DNA from: Fictibacillus phosphorivorans
GTDB taxonomy: Bacteria > Bacillota > Bacilli > Bacillales > Fictibacillaceae
Reading direction: 5' to 3'
Assembly (NCBI RefSeq): GCF_001629705.1
Contig: NZ_CP015378.1
Span: 2,356,001 to 2,420,000, forward strand
DNA length: 64,000 bases
Part shown: positions 42,509 to 50,804 of the stretch, piece after piece
How the letters are laid out: every line of letters begins with the position of its first letter
Position numbering within the stretch: position 1 is the stretch's first letter
Notes under the pieces: generated by a model
Told to the model about the DNA's origin: nothing
Database searches by the model: none
Seen by the model: the letters and a program-made list of their open reading frames with translations, nothing else
Position numbers and translations under genes: made by a program

Positions 42509-44750
42509 AACGTTCCAGCTCCTTTTCCATTCTTTTAATATGACCATATGATTGAGATTCTTCGCCAAAGTGACCCTCAAATTTGTTTTTAAGTGTTGCA
42601 AGCAAGTCGTCTATCCGCTCGTCACCCCTTAATTTCGGCAGCATTTTCTCACTGATCACTCGATCCAATGCAGACATAGAATCGAGACTGAACTCCTCAT
42701 CCAGTTCCTTATTCCTCACCAGTTTCTGAACCATCTCGTTCATCGTTCTGTAGCCAAAGTGAAGGTCAAATGATTTTAGATCATAGTGAAGGTCACAAAG
42801 AATATCATATTCATTACTGACCATTGATTTAACCGACTGATCAAGTGTTGACCAATAATGATCAAAATCAACATCTGATAGTGTCATCAAAAAAGCACGG
42901 TCAAGAACTTTATCTGACAAGCTATGCGTCGTCTCGTCCACATTAATCGTTCCCAACACATACACGTTTGGCGGGATGCTGATCTTTTGTGGAATATCCG
43001 TTACATCCTCTCGGTTATGCAGCAGGATTTCTTTGCGAGACTCAACAGCACTTAAGTAATCACTCAAGTAATATTCCACCCGAGCCAGGTTCATCTCGTC
43101 TAGCACAATAAAATGAGGTTTGTCTCGTTCCTTTTGAGCTGAGATTAATACCTGGAGGAATTCTGTTATAATATACTTTTTCTCAAATGAACTATAATAC
43201 CCGAATAGTGCTGTAGCATCCATCCAATCAGGACGAACTGGAATAATTGTCAAATACGGATTTTCCGCCTCATAATCCAGCCCATAAACAGCATTTGCAT
43301 ACAACCGGCAAAGCTGCGTTTTACCTGTACCAGAAATACCGTTTAATATAACGAAGTGCTTGTCATCCAGAGCAGTAAGGTTCAGATGAAAGTCACGGAT
43401 GATATCTATTGAAAATGTGAATTGGCTGTTAGCAATTGTTTCGTAAATGTCTTTGAAAGAAAAATTGCTGATGAACCCTGAAATTGGAGTTTCTCCTGGT
43501 TCTCCCCCATCGACATTATTAGAAGATGTAGATGGATTCGTATCTGGAAGTTCTAACTTTTCACTGACATAGGCAAATAATAAACTTGCTGTCACTAATT
43601 CCTTTTTGATTACACCAATATTTTTATTAAATGATTTTGTTTCGTTCCTGTAAGTACCAACATAATAAGAACTGCCTTCTGTTTCGATTCCGTGATCATT
43701 TAGCAGTTCCATTGCTTTTCTTGTAACTTCACTATTATCCAGATGATGAGTGGTAAAGGATTTCTTAACCCACCATTGCACCTCATCTTTTAAAACTAGA
43801 TCTCGAACATTTGAATACATGTGCTGGTGACCTTCTATAGCTACACAAAGAACTTGATTTGGAGAGATCGTTTGATCAATCTCAAAATAAACAATGTAAC
43901 CTTTTGTTATTAATTGATCTTGATTATAAATAGAAAATGCTTGGCGTCTGGCTTTAGGTTTATAATTCTCTGCTTCTCCATAAACAAGGGAGTAAGAGTG
44001 ATCTAATAATTGAATTGAGTCTTGTCTACTCTGGTCGTTAGCAAAAAGGTCTAAAAGTTGATTCCCCTGGTTATCCAAATCTTTTTCTTCGATAAGCTTT
44101 TCTCTGATACAACCTGAGAGTTCCCATGTCTTTAATAAATTCTTTTCTAATTCCTCTTTGCTGATTTGTCCTTCTAACGGAAGTTCTATACCAAAATGAT
44201 AGAATGGGCGTTTTCTTTGCTTTTTGAAATCAGTAAAAACAGGTTTGAAATCTGTTCTTGAAACCTTCTCTTTTTTAAACCACTCTGATTGGAAATATAT
44301 GAAAAGATCTTCTGGTGATTGTTGAATAGCAGGCATTAATTTATCTATTCTCATCAAATACCAAATGGGGAAAAAGTTTGAGTCAATTGAAATATAAATC
44401 TTTTGATCAATACCGTTTAACTCAAGTGTTAACAGGTTCACTTCTTGTTCTCCGATTTTTTCATTAAGAGCTATGTAATATTTCCTACCAGTATTCGAAG
44501 TCTTTTTTTGTTCCGCATACTTAGGGTTTCTAGCATCATGATATGTGGTTGTTAATGTATATGAGTAATCCATAATAAATCGATTGTCAGTGAGTAAATT
44601 ATTTTCTCTGCAAAACTTTTCAAAAAATGGTTTTACCTCATTATGTATACTGTCTAATACATCCCGACATCTGTTCGAAGTGTCATTATCATTAAAAATT
44701 GATTGATAATTTGAAAGATTGAAGACGTTTGTAATAGTATCATTCAACAT
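42483..44750 (-). CDS. McrB-like AAA+ GTPase with N-terminal MrcB/DUF3578-type domain
   Basis: The ATG at 44750 has AGAAAGGAATTG before it (755 residues); a TTG two codons earlier is the alternative. The first about 200 residues (SYTLTTTYHDARNPKYAEQK, PEDLFIYFQSEWFKKEKV) resemble the DUF3578/MrcB N-terminal domain, a modified-DNA reader in related systems. The C-terminal AAA+ domain has Walker A GISGTGKT (about 475), the McrB signature HFIVLDEMNLARVEYYLSDY and sensor-like VYVLGTINVDETTHSL. It would be the translocating motor of a modification-dependent restriction system. Confidence 0.85.
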   Translation of the reverse strand: MLNDTITNVFNLSNYQSIFNDNDTSNRCRDVLDSIHNEVKPFFEKFCRENNLLTDNRFIMDYSYTLTTTYHDARNPKYAEQKKTSNTGRKYYIALNEKIGEQEVNLLTLELNGIDQKIYISIDSNFFPIWYLMRIDKLMPAIQQSPEDLFIYFQSEWFKKEKVSRTDFKPVFTDFKKQRKRPFYHFGIELPLEGQISKEELEKNLLKTWELSGCIREKLIEEKDLDNQGNQLLDLFANDQSRQDSIQLLDHSYSLVYGEAENYKPKARRQAFSIYNQDQLITKGYIVYFEIDQTISPNQVLCVAIEGHQHMYSNVRDLVLKDEVQWWVKKSFTTHHLDNSEVTRKAMELLNDHGIETEGSSYYVGTYRNETKSFNKNIGVIKKELVTASLLFAYVSEKLELPDTNPSTSSNNVDGGEPGETPISGFISNFSFKDIYETIANSQFTFSIDIIRDFHLNLTALDDKHFVILNGISGTGKTQLCRLYANAVYGLDYEAENPYLTIIPVRPDWMDATALFGYYSSFEKKYIITEFLQVLISAQKERDKPHFIVLDEMNLARVEYYLSDYLSAVESRKEILLHNREDVTDIPQKISIPPNVYVLGTINVDETTHSLSDKVLDRAFLMTLSDVDFDHYWSTLDQSVKSMVSNEYDILCDLHYDLKSFDLHFGYRTMNEMVQKLVRNKELDEEFSLDSMSALDRVISEKMLPKLRGDERIDDLLATLKNKFEGHFGEESQSYGHIKRMEKELERYGATQFWR

Positions 44751-44932
44751 AATCAATTCCTTTCTAAATTAATTACTTTACATTCTTCAAGTACCCTTAT
44801 CAGGTAACCATTTAACTATTGTTACCTTATTACTCCCCTCATTATATAATAAATCATTTGTAATGTTTTCCAAATTTTATTATTCTACTAATATACGTAT
44901 TTTTAACTATTATTGGAAAGGACAATAAAACA

Positions 44933-45610
44933 ATGCTAAAAGGGTTTTTATCTTTTTTAAACAAAAAGAGCAATAATACACCTATACAAAATGTTGTATT
45001 TTCTCCTCAGAAAATCTACCTTTACCAACCCAATCAGAATGAACTTCAAAAAATAATAGATTCACCATTTCCAGACGGTAAAGCTCCAGGTTATGTTTAT
45101 TTTGTGCAAGAACATATGAACGGAACCTTTAAAATTGGAAAGACAAAACATATAGAAAAACGCATGAATGTCTTTGGTGTAAAACTACCATTTAAGAATG
45201 AACTTATTTACTTGATTAAAACTGGTAATCATCATCAATCAGAAGTGGCATTTCACAAACATTTTTTTCATAAACGACTTGAAGGAGAATGGTTCGAGTT
45301 AAATCAAGAAGATATCACTTGGGTCAAGGAACAAAAATACACGAATGATATAATTACTTCTATTCATTCAAAGCCATTGGAAGAGTTATCTAGTCAATCT
45401 AATTCAGAAAAAATAAATTTAACACCTAAACAAATCGATTACGCCAAATCAATGATAACTAAATTAGATAAATATGAGCTTGTTATAAGTGATGCCGAAC
45501 TTACAAAGAAAGACCTTGATCGCCTAATCATGTATTTTAAGTTTAAAAATAAAGGAGTACTTGTTAATTTAGTTAAAGAAGGTATTTTAAAAGAAAAAGT
45601 AACTATATAA
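44933..45610 (+). CDS. T5orf172 (GIY-YIG-type) nuclease domain protein
   Basis: A 225-residue protein. Residues about 60-140 form a T5orf172/GIY-YIG-like domain: GYVYFVQEHMNGTFKIGKTK (GIY and YIG equivalents), then Arg in IEKRM, a hydrophobic pair, and Glu in HHQSEVAFHKHFF with the terminal GEWFELN. The N-terminal 55 residues and the basic C-terminal about 80 residues are unassigned. An AAAGGAC ribosome site precedes the ATG. It is divergent from the McrB-like gene across 182 bases and ends the island, with its own terminator. Confidence 0.82.
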   Translation: MLKGFLSFLNKKSNNTPIQNVVFSPQKIYLYQPNQNELQKIIDSPFPDGKAPGYVYFVQEHMNGTFKIGKTKHIEKRMNVFGVKLPFKNELIYLIKTGNHHQSEVAFHKHFFHKRLEGEWFELNQEDITWVKEQKYTNDIITSIHSKPLEELSSQSNSEKINLTPKQIDYAKSMITKLDKYELVISDAELTKKDLDRLIMYFKFKNKGVLVNLVKEGILKEKVTI

Positions 45611-45615
45611 TATCG

Positions 45616-45646
45616 AAAAGCTGCCTAATTTGGCAGCCTTTCTTGT
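45616..45646 (+). terminator. Rho-independent terminator
   Basis: GCTGCC (45620-45625) pairs with GGCAGC (45632-45637), followed by CTTTCTTGTTT. It ends the T5orf172 gene just before the stop of the convergent hydrolase. Confidence 0.82.
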
Positions 45647-46486
45647 TTACGCATTCCATTTACTAAGAGCTTTAGTATGGAAATTTACCCGATTCAGCCA
45701 GTCACCAATTTGGATATTTAAAAGCTCACCCTGCTCAATCTGCAAATTATGCCCCGCAACATCCAAAATAGAAAACGTCGCTCTTGGATATTTATCAAGT
45801 AAATCATAAACATCCTTATAACCCGTAACATGGTCTTGCCTCCCAGTTATAAACGCACAAGGTTTCTCAAACACTTCTTGGTCGATTTTAAACGTGTATC
45901 CGTAAGCTCCTGAAATTTTCTCTAAGAACGCTGAATCCGCGATTCTCAATCCAACGACTACTTCTTCTCTGTACCTTTTCCACGTGTATTCGTCTATCTT
46001 TACATGAATTCCTTTGAAATCTTCTCTCTGTTCTTTTGTTAGTGTAGTTAAGAATTCATGATCCACTTCTATGTTTGTTTGTTCTGGCAATGTTCTTTCA
46101 CTGTGGTTGGGTAGGATCATCGGACAAATGAATGCTGCACCTAGTACTCGCTCTGGCATTTTCGCGATGATACCTCTCATCATATAACCACCATATGATT
46201 GACCTGCCAGTAAGAACGATTGGTCTGGTAATAACGTATCAATGAACTGAATGACTGCTTCCAGCATCTCATCTGAGTTTTGAATGGTTTCATAGTCTTT
46301 CGTCTGCCCCATTCCTGGCAAGTCGATATAGATGCGTCTGTAATCATCCCTATCTTGAAAGATCGGTTCCATGCAGCCTTTCATCAACCGGTGATCAGGT
46401 GAGAACCCGTGAATCATCACAATCGGTGTTCCACTTCCGTATTCTTCATAATAGATGTTCGCTTTCTGTACTTGGCAATACGACAT
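45647..46486 (-). CDS. Alpha/beta hydrolase (paralogue of 24997-25803)
   Basis: A 279-residue hydrolase with oxyanion motif MIHGFSPDHRL, nucleophile elbow LLAGQSYGGYMMRG (Ser near residue 97), acid in ITGRQDHVTGY and His in LDVAGHNLQIEQG. It is similar throughout to the 24997-25803 product. No signal peptide. It lies at the right edge of the defence island; the sequence here is less AT-rich, consistent with older chromosome. Substrate unknown. Confidence 0.85.
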   Translation of the reverse strand: MSYCQVQKANIYYEEYGSGTPIVMIHGFSPDHRLMKGCMEPIFQDRDDYRRIYIDLPGMGQTKDYETIQNSDEMLEAVIQFIDTLLPDQSFLLAGQSYGGYMMRGIIAKMPERVLGAAFICPMILPNHSERTLPEQTNIEVDHEFLTTLTKEQREDFKGIHVKIDEYTWKRYREEVVVGLRIADSAFLEKISGAYGYTFKIDQEVFEKPCAFITGRQDHVTGYKDVYDLLDKYPRATFSILDVAGHNLQIEQGELLNIQIGDWLNRVNFHTKALSKWNA

Positions 46487-46617
46487 ATTTCAACACTCCT
46501 TCTCTATAAAGGGGGTTCTCTGTCATTGAAGAAATTCCTTCTATTTCGGATATAAACGAATATCATAACCGTGTTGTGTTAAAATGGAAAAAAGAAAATG
46601 ACGGGGAGGGCTATCTC

Positions 46618-46800
46618 CTGAAGAACTATTTGATTCGATTGTTATTTGGAGTATTGACTGGCTTTGTTACGTATGGAATTCTAGTAATGTTTGATTTATA
46701 TGACGGTGAACGTTCAAACCTGATCATAGTACCTTCTATAATATTTGGTGGATGGTTAGGGTGGTATGTGTATCGTTATAGGGCCACTAAAAAACATTGA
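46618..46800 (+). CDS. Small membrane protein, probable CTG start, tandem copy A
   Basis: Alignment with the next gene sets the start: MKNYLIRLLFGVLTGFVTYG here parallels MKAYFIRLAFSIMSMVIIYG there, and the codon in the start position is CTG, with GGGGAGGG eight bases upstream. An in-frame GTG at 46576 has no ribosome site. The 60-residue product has two hydrophobic segments (about 5-23 and 33-52), then a basic tail (RYRATKKH). The role is unknown. Confidence 0.55.
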   Translation: MKNYLIRLLFGVLTGFVTYGILVMFDLYDGERSNLIIVPSIIFGGWLGWYVYRYRATKKH

Positions 46801-46842
46801 GTGTAAGTAAGTGAAAGATGAAGAATTGAAGGAGCGTTTTGT

Positions 46843-47037
46843 TTGAAAGCTTATTTTATCCGGTTAGCGTTTAGCATCATGTCGATGGTCATCATTTATG
46901 GGATATTCTTTTTATTAGGATGGCACACGAAGAACTTTGCACCTTTCATCATCCTCCCACTTGGTTTAGCAGGGGGTTACGGTGCGTTGTATGTGTATAA
47001 AATGATGCAAGAGGCAAAAGCGAAGGAACAACTGTAA
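46843..47037 (+). CDS. Small membrane protein, tandem copy B
   Basis: TTG start after GAAGGAGC with seven-base spacing. The 64 residues again hold two hydrophobic segments (about 5-25 and 33-50) ending in a charged tail (QEAKAKEQL). It is a tandem paralogue of the gene ending 43 bases upstream, and a strong terminator follows its stop. The function is unknown. Confidence 0.65.
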   Translation: MKAYFIRLAFSIMSMVIIYGIFFLLGWHTKNFAPFIILPLGLAGGYGALYVYKMMQEAKAKEQL

Positions 47038-47040
47038 TGA

Positions 47041-47087
47041 AAAAGGACAGGTCGGAAGTCATCATAACTTCTAACCTGTCCTTTTCT
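47041..47087. terminator. Bidirectional terminator
   Basis: AAAAGGACAGGT pairs with ACCTGTCCTTTT, with a second pairing GGAAGT/ACTTCT inside. T runs lie on both sides. It separates the tandem small genes from the feo operon end. Confidence 0.82.
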
Positions 47088-47088
47088 A

Positions 47089-47235
47089 TTAAGAAACGGA
47101 ATCGCATTTCGTTTCACAGTTTTTTGCGAGTGAGCAAGCGGCACATTTCCCTTGCTTGCTTTTTTTGATGTGACGAAAAACGGCCCAGCCTGCATATCCA
47201 AATATAAGAGCCCCGAAGACAATATTGAAGATCAT
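47089..47235 (-). CDS. FeoB-associated Cys-rich membrane protein
   Basis: ATG at 47235 after GGGAGGACG. The 48 residues have one membrane helix (MIFNIVFGALIFGYAGWAVF) followed by a cytoplasmic Cys cluster KCAACSLAKNCETKC. This matches the small FeoB-associated Cys-rich proteins seen after feoB in Firmicutes, thought to help iron handling or FeoB assembly. It starts 22 bases after the feoB stop and closes the operon. Confidence 0.8.
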   Translation of the reverse strand: MIFNIVFGALIFGYAGWAVFRHIKKSKQGKCAACSLAKNCETKCDSVS

Positions 47236-47256
47236 AAGTTCGTCCTCCCTCTCTTG

Positions 47257-49260
47257 TTAGTATCCTAAAAGTTTCCCGCCTTGATAGATGACGAGTGACA
47301 ATACGTACGCGATCACGAGCGCATAGCCGACAGAGAACCGTGTCCATTTTGCAGATCCTGCTTCTTTTCGAATCGTCGCAACCGTCGCTAGACACGGTAC
47401 GTACAACAACACGAATACCATGAAGCTGAACGCGGATAGCGCTGAGAATTCATTAGACAGTAACCCTTGCAACGAGTCAGCGTTCGGCACGTGGTAGATG
47501 ATGTTCATCGCAGAAACGACGACTTCTTTAGCAAGGAATCCAGTGATAAGAGATGCTCCCGCTTGCCATGTACCAAATCCGAGTGGCGCTAAAATCGGCG
47601 CTAACACGTTACCGATCATCGCAAGGAAACTGTCATCCATCGGTACATCGAATCCTGCTGGTCCTGAATACGACAACAGCCAGATCAGTACAGATCCACC
47701 AAAGATAAACGTTCCTGCTTTTTTGATGAAACCTTTTCCTTTGTCCCACGTACTACGTAGTAACGCCTTTCCTTGAGGCATACGGTACGGTGGCAGCTCG
47801 ACAACGAACATCGAGAACTCTCCTTTTAGAATCGTAGAAGAGAAGATTTTCGCGAGTGTAAGTGCCACGACGATTCCAAGTACATAGAGTGAGAACACGA
47901 CAAGCGCTTGATATTTCGCAAAGAACGCGCCAACGAAGAGCGCGTATACCGGAAGTCTTGCGGAACAAGACATGAGCGGTGTTAAGAGAATCGTTAACAG
48001 TCGTTCTCTTGGTGTTTCAATCGTTCTTGCTGCCATGACACCTGGCACGTTGCAGCCGAAACCGATGATCATCGGAATGAACGCTTTTCCGTTCAGACCG
48101 ACCATCTCCATCGTACGGTCCATCACGAGTGCCGCGCGAGCCATGTAGCCAGAGTCTTCTAAGAACGAGATTAAGAGAAACAGAATAAAGATCTGCGGTA
48201 CGAACACAAGAACGCCGCCGACTCCAGCAACAATTCCGTCGAGCACAACCGCTTTAATAAAATCAGATGCACGAACGGTATTCAGGCCGTTCGTAAGCCA
48301 CGTCGTTAGTGACCCAGAAATGAAGCCATCCAAAATGTCCGATAACGGAATGCCGAGCCAATCAAACGTGAGCTTGAACATCAAGAACATCGTGGCTAGA
48401 AAGATCGGAATCCCTAGAAACGGATGCGTCGCGATCTTATCAATCTTGTCCGTAAGTGACTTGTTCTCAGACTCTTCTTGTACAACAGATGTTTGAATCA
48501 ACTCTTCAATGAACGCTTTACGCATGGAGTAAATCCACTTCGATGTGTTAGCTGCTGCTGTTTCGTCCCCAATTCGCGTGTTTGTCGCTTGAATGATGGA
48601 ATCGATTCCTGCACTAGCCCCAAACGACTCTATATATTTTTTCACTTCCGCATTTCCTTCTAACAGCTGAATCGCTGTCCAACGCTTTGGAATCGAAAGG
48701 TTTGCTGGAAGTAGATGAATGATTTGATTAATGCTCTCTTCAATGATTGGTCCATAGTTCAACGTGAATGATGCATCCACTTTTAAATCATCAGTTAGTA
48801 GATCATTAATGGTAGCCGTTCCTTTACCCGAACGCGCGATGACCGGAACGACCGGTACCCCTAATTTCTCTGATAACTTCTGTTCATTGACCGTGATTCC
48901 ACGACGCTTTGCCACGTCTGTCATGTTCAGTCCGATAATAACCGGCTTCTCGAACTCTAACAGTTGAAGTGTGAGCAACAGGTTACGCTCAATCTGTGAC
49001 GCGTCCACGATATTAATCATGCCATCAAACGTTTCAGTCACAAAGAAATTAGAAACGACCGCTTCATCTTTTGATAACGGGCTAAGTGAATACACACCCG
49101 GCAGATCGATCAGATTCCCTTTTTTGTTCTTGATGATTCCTACCTTCTTCTCAACGGTTACACCGCTCCAGTTCCCCACATACTGATAAGTCCCTGTCAG
49201 GTTGTTGAAAAGTGAAGTCTTTCCTGTATTCGGATTACCGATTAAAGCAATGTTTAGCAT
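47257..49260 (-). CDS. feoB: Ferrous iron transporter FeoB
   Basis: A 667-residue inner-membrane Fe(II) transporter. The cytoplasmic N-terminal G domain shows G1 GNPNTGKTS, G3 DLPGVYSL and G4 NMTD, followed by the helical linker and a large membrane domain with the FeoB gates (ICGG-like loop and VPCLATVATIRKEAGSAKW near the C-terminus). Its ATG overlaps the end of feoA by seven bases, so they are coupled. GTP-dependent iron uptake, regulated by Fur, is the known role of the family. Confidence 0.93.
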   Translation of the reverse strand: MLNIALIGNPNTGKTSLFNNLTGTYQYVGNWSGVTVEKKVGIIKNKKGNLIDLPGVYSLSPLSKDEAVVSNFFVTETFDGMINIVDASQIERNLLLTLQLLEFEKPVIIGLNMTDVAKRRGITVNEQKLSEKLGVPVVPVIARSGKGTATINDLLTDDLKVDASFTLNYGPIIEESINQIIHLLPANLSIPKRWTAIQLLEGNAEVKKYIESFGASAGIDSIIQATNTRIGDETAAANTSKWIYSMRKAFIEELIQTSVVQEESENKSLTDKIDKIATHPFLGIPIFLATMFLMFKLTFDWLGIPLSDILDGFISGSLTTWLTNGLNTVRASDFIKAVVLDGIVAGVGGVLVFVPQIFILFLLISFLEDSGYMARAALVMDRTMEMVGLNGKAFIPMIIGFGCNVPGVMAARTIETPRERLLTILLTPLMSCSARLPVYALFVGAFFAKYQALVVFSLYVLGIVVALTLAKIFSSTILKGEFSMFVVELPPYRMPQGKALLRSTWDKGKGFIKKAGTFIFGGSVLIWLLSYSGPAGFDVPMDDSFLAMIGNVLAPILAPLGFGTWQAGASLITGFLAKEVVVSAMNIIYHVPNADSLQGLLSNEFSALSAFSFMVFVLLYVPCLATVATIRKEAGSAKWTRFSVGYALVIAYVLSLVIYQGGKLLGY

Positions 49261-49484
49261 TTTTTCTCAACCTTTATGTAAGATGCGTCTTGTAGTCTGA
49301 TTCCTAGTGATTGGCCGCAGTTCTCAACCATGCATGGCCCTTTGAATGGAAGTTTGCATTGCAAGCATACTTGCGAACCTTCCGAGATGCCTAAGTCCAA
49401 TAAGCGTCTTCTTACGCTTTCGTTTACTAATGATAAATCAATGATTGTAGCTCTTTCGCCTTTATTTAACTGAGTTAATAACAT
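49254..49484 (-). CDS. feoA: FeoA family protein
   Basis: A 76-residue SH3-like protein that supports FeoB. Typical features are LNKGERATIIDLSLVNESVR at the start and the C-terminal CQSLGIRLQDASYIKV. Two additional Cys (VCLQCKLPFKGPCMVENC) could bind a metal. It is followed without gap by feoB. The upstream region carries a Fur-like box. Cytoplasmic, interacting with FeoB. Confidence 0.88.
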   Translation of the reverse strand: MLLTQLNKGERATIIDLSLVNESVRRRLLDLGISEGSQVCLQCKLPFKGPCMVENCGQSLGIRLQDASYIKVEKKC

Positions 49485-49549
49485 TGTTGTATCCCCCTAT
49501 GGATCATAAGCATCTTTCTCACTATCATCCTAACATATCTAAAAGAGAA

Positions 49550-49564
49550 TGATAACCACTATCA
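49550..49564 (-). promoter_or_regulatory. Fur box (iron-dependent operator)
   Basis: On the minus strand TGATAGTGGTTATCA fits the 7-1-7 Bacillus Fur consensus TGATAAT-N-ATTATCA with two mismatches. It lies about 65 bases upstream of feoA, where repression by iron-loaded Fur is expected. The promoter elements around it were not resolved. Confidence 0.8.
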
Positions 49565-49630
49565 ATTAAGTTTATTTTACAAGATTAACTATAAAGTTGC
49601 TATAGTTTTTTTCATACATAATTCAACACA

Positions 49631-49657
49631 GAAAAAGCGCTGCAAGATGCAGCGCTG
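49631..49657 (-). terminator. Rho-independent terminator
   Basis: AGCGCTGCA (49636-49644) and TGCAGCGCT (49648-49656) form a near-perfect stem followed on the minus strand by TTTTTCTGTG. It ends the small membrane protein at 49689. Confidence 0.85.
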
Positions 49658-49688
49658 AACGGGTAAATGGCTTATTAAAGAAATTAAG

Positions 49689-49922
49689 TTATGGAACAAA
49701 TAGTACAATATAAACGATAAAAAAGAGTAATCCTAAAAAAGCAGAAATGACCTTAATCCACCATTTCTCTTTAAAGATTAAGAAAATCACAAAAACAGTG
49801 ATAATAAAAATCCATCTTGAAATTCGTTCATTAAAGCCCAAATAATCAGGTAGAACGATCGTTGTTAAAAAGAGCATGATTGATATGACGAAAGAATACA
49901 AAATAATTCGTATGAATAACAA
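49689..49922 (-). CDS. Small integral membrane protein
   Basis: A 77-residue very hydrophobic protein with three membrane segments (about 4-23, 35-50 and 55-75), split by NERISR and KEKWW. No motif or family is recognised. A terminator follows its stop. The upstream region overlaps the promoter region of the fpg gene. Confidence 0.6.
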   Translation of the reverse strand: MLFIRIILYSFVISIMLFLTTIVLPDYLGFNERISRWIFIITVFVIFLIFKEKWWIKVISAFLGLLFFIVYIVLFVP

Positions 49923-50000
49923 TTGAATACTACCTCTATTCCTTTTGTTTCAGTAGTTGTATTCTCGACTCATCCTAAACAATCCTGCTCTTCGACATAT

Positions 50001-50804
50001 TTACTTCTGGCAGTTCGGACAATAAAACGACTTATGTGAAGAATGATCCACTCTCTCAATCGTCCCTCCACATCTCGGACAGTTCTCACCTTCTCGCTCA
50101 TAAACATATGTATTCTCGTTATACTTTCCTGTCTGCTTATTACCTTCGTACATCGGAAAATCCATATACCCACCAAATTGTATGGCTCTTGAAAGAACAG
50201 GTTTGAAGCTATCATACAAATGGTTTTTCTCCTCATCAGAAAGGTCGCTCGCTTTTCGTAAAGGATGAAGCCTTGCTTGAAAGCATATTTCATCGGAATA
50301 GCAGTTTCCGATTCCAGCAATAAAGGATTGATCGACTAACAATGGTTTGAGTGCCCCTTTTTTTCGTTCTAACCTTTCTAAAAACTCATCCCTCTGCAAT
50401 TCAAATGGTTCTGGACCAAGATCGCTGAGCTTTTCATCTAGTTCCGTTTGATTCAGTAGATGTAAATATCCAAGGCGAAGACCAATAAAGTTAAGTTGCA
50501 GCTCTCCAAACGACAAAATAATTTGTTTGGTTCGATCTGGACTGTTTTTTGAAGTTCCAAGAAACATCAGTCCTCCAAGCATCAAATGAAGCAATAGATA
50601 CTGTCCTGAACTTAGCTCAAAGATCAGATGTTTTGCTCTTCTTTTAACGAAGGTGATATTTGATCCTTGTACCGCATCAATAAAGGTTTGAACCCCTGTG
50701 TTAATGGACTTCTCTCTGTTGATCTCTACATGCGTAATCGGCTTATGTAAGATATTATGATTCAAGAACTCACGATACGTTTCCATCTCTGGTAACTCAG
50801 GCAA
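50001..50804 (-). CDS. Fpg/Nei family DNA glycosylase
   Basis: The TTG at 50804 is chosen so the mature enzyme begins PELPEMETYR: the N-terminal Pro is the catalytic nucleophile of Fpg/Nei and must follow Met directly. GAAGGAG lies nine bases upstream. The 267-residue product keeps Glu2 and the Lys in RRAKHLIFE, and ends with the zinc finger CPRCGG...CPNC. Fpg removes oxidised purines such as 8-oxoG, Nei oxidised pyrimidines; the exact specificity is uncertain. It stands apart from its usual partners. Confidence 0.85.
   Translation of the reverse strand: MPELPEMETYREFLNHNILHKPITHVEINREKSINTGVQTFIDAVQGSNITFVKRRAKHLIFELSSGQYLLLHLMLGGLMFLGTSKNSPDRTKQIILSFGELQLNFIGLRLGYLHLLNQTELDEKLSDLGPEPFELQRDEFLERLERKKGALKPLLVDQSFIAGIGNCYSDEICFQARLHPLRKASDLSDEEKNHLYDSFKPVLSRAIQFGGYMDFPMYEGNKQTGKYNENTYVYEREGENCPRCGGTIERVDHSSHKSFYCPNCQK

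Noticed and set aside
35001-45700. Attachment sites or direct repeats bounding the defence island
   Set aside because: No repeat pair or tRNA at either edge was seen, so the boundaries rest on gene content and base composition only.
47753-47968. Minus-strand ORF inside feoB
   Set aside because: Shadow frame within the conserved FeoB sequence.
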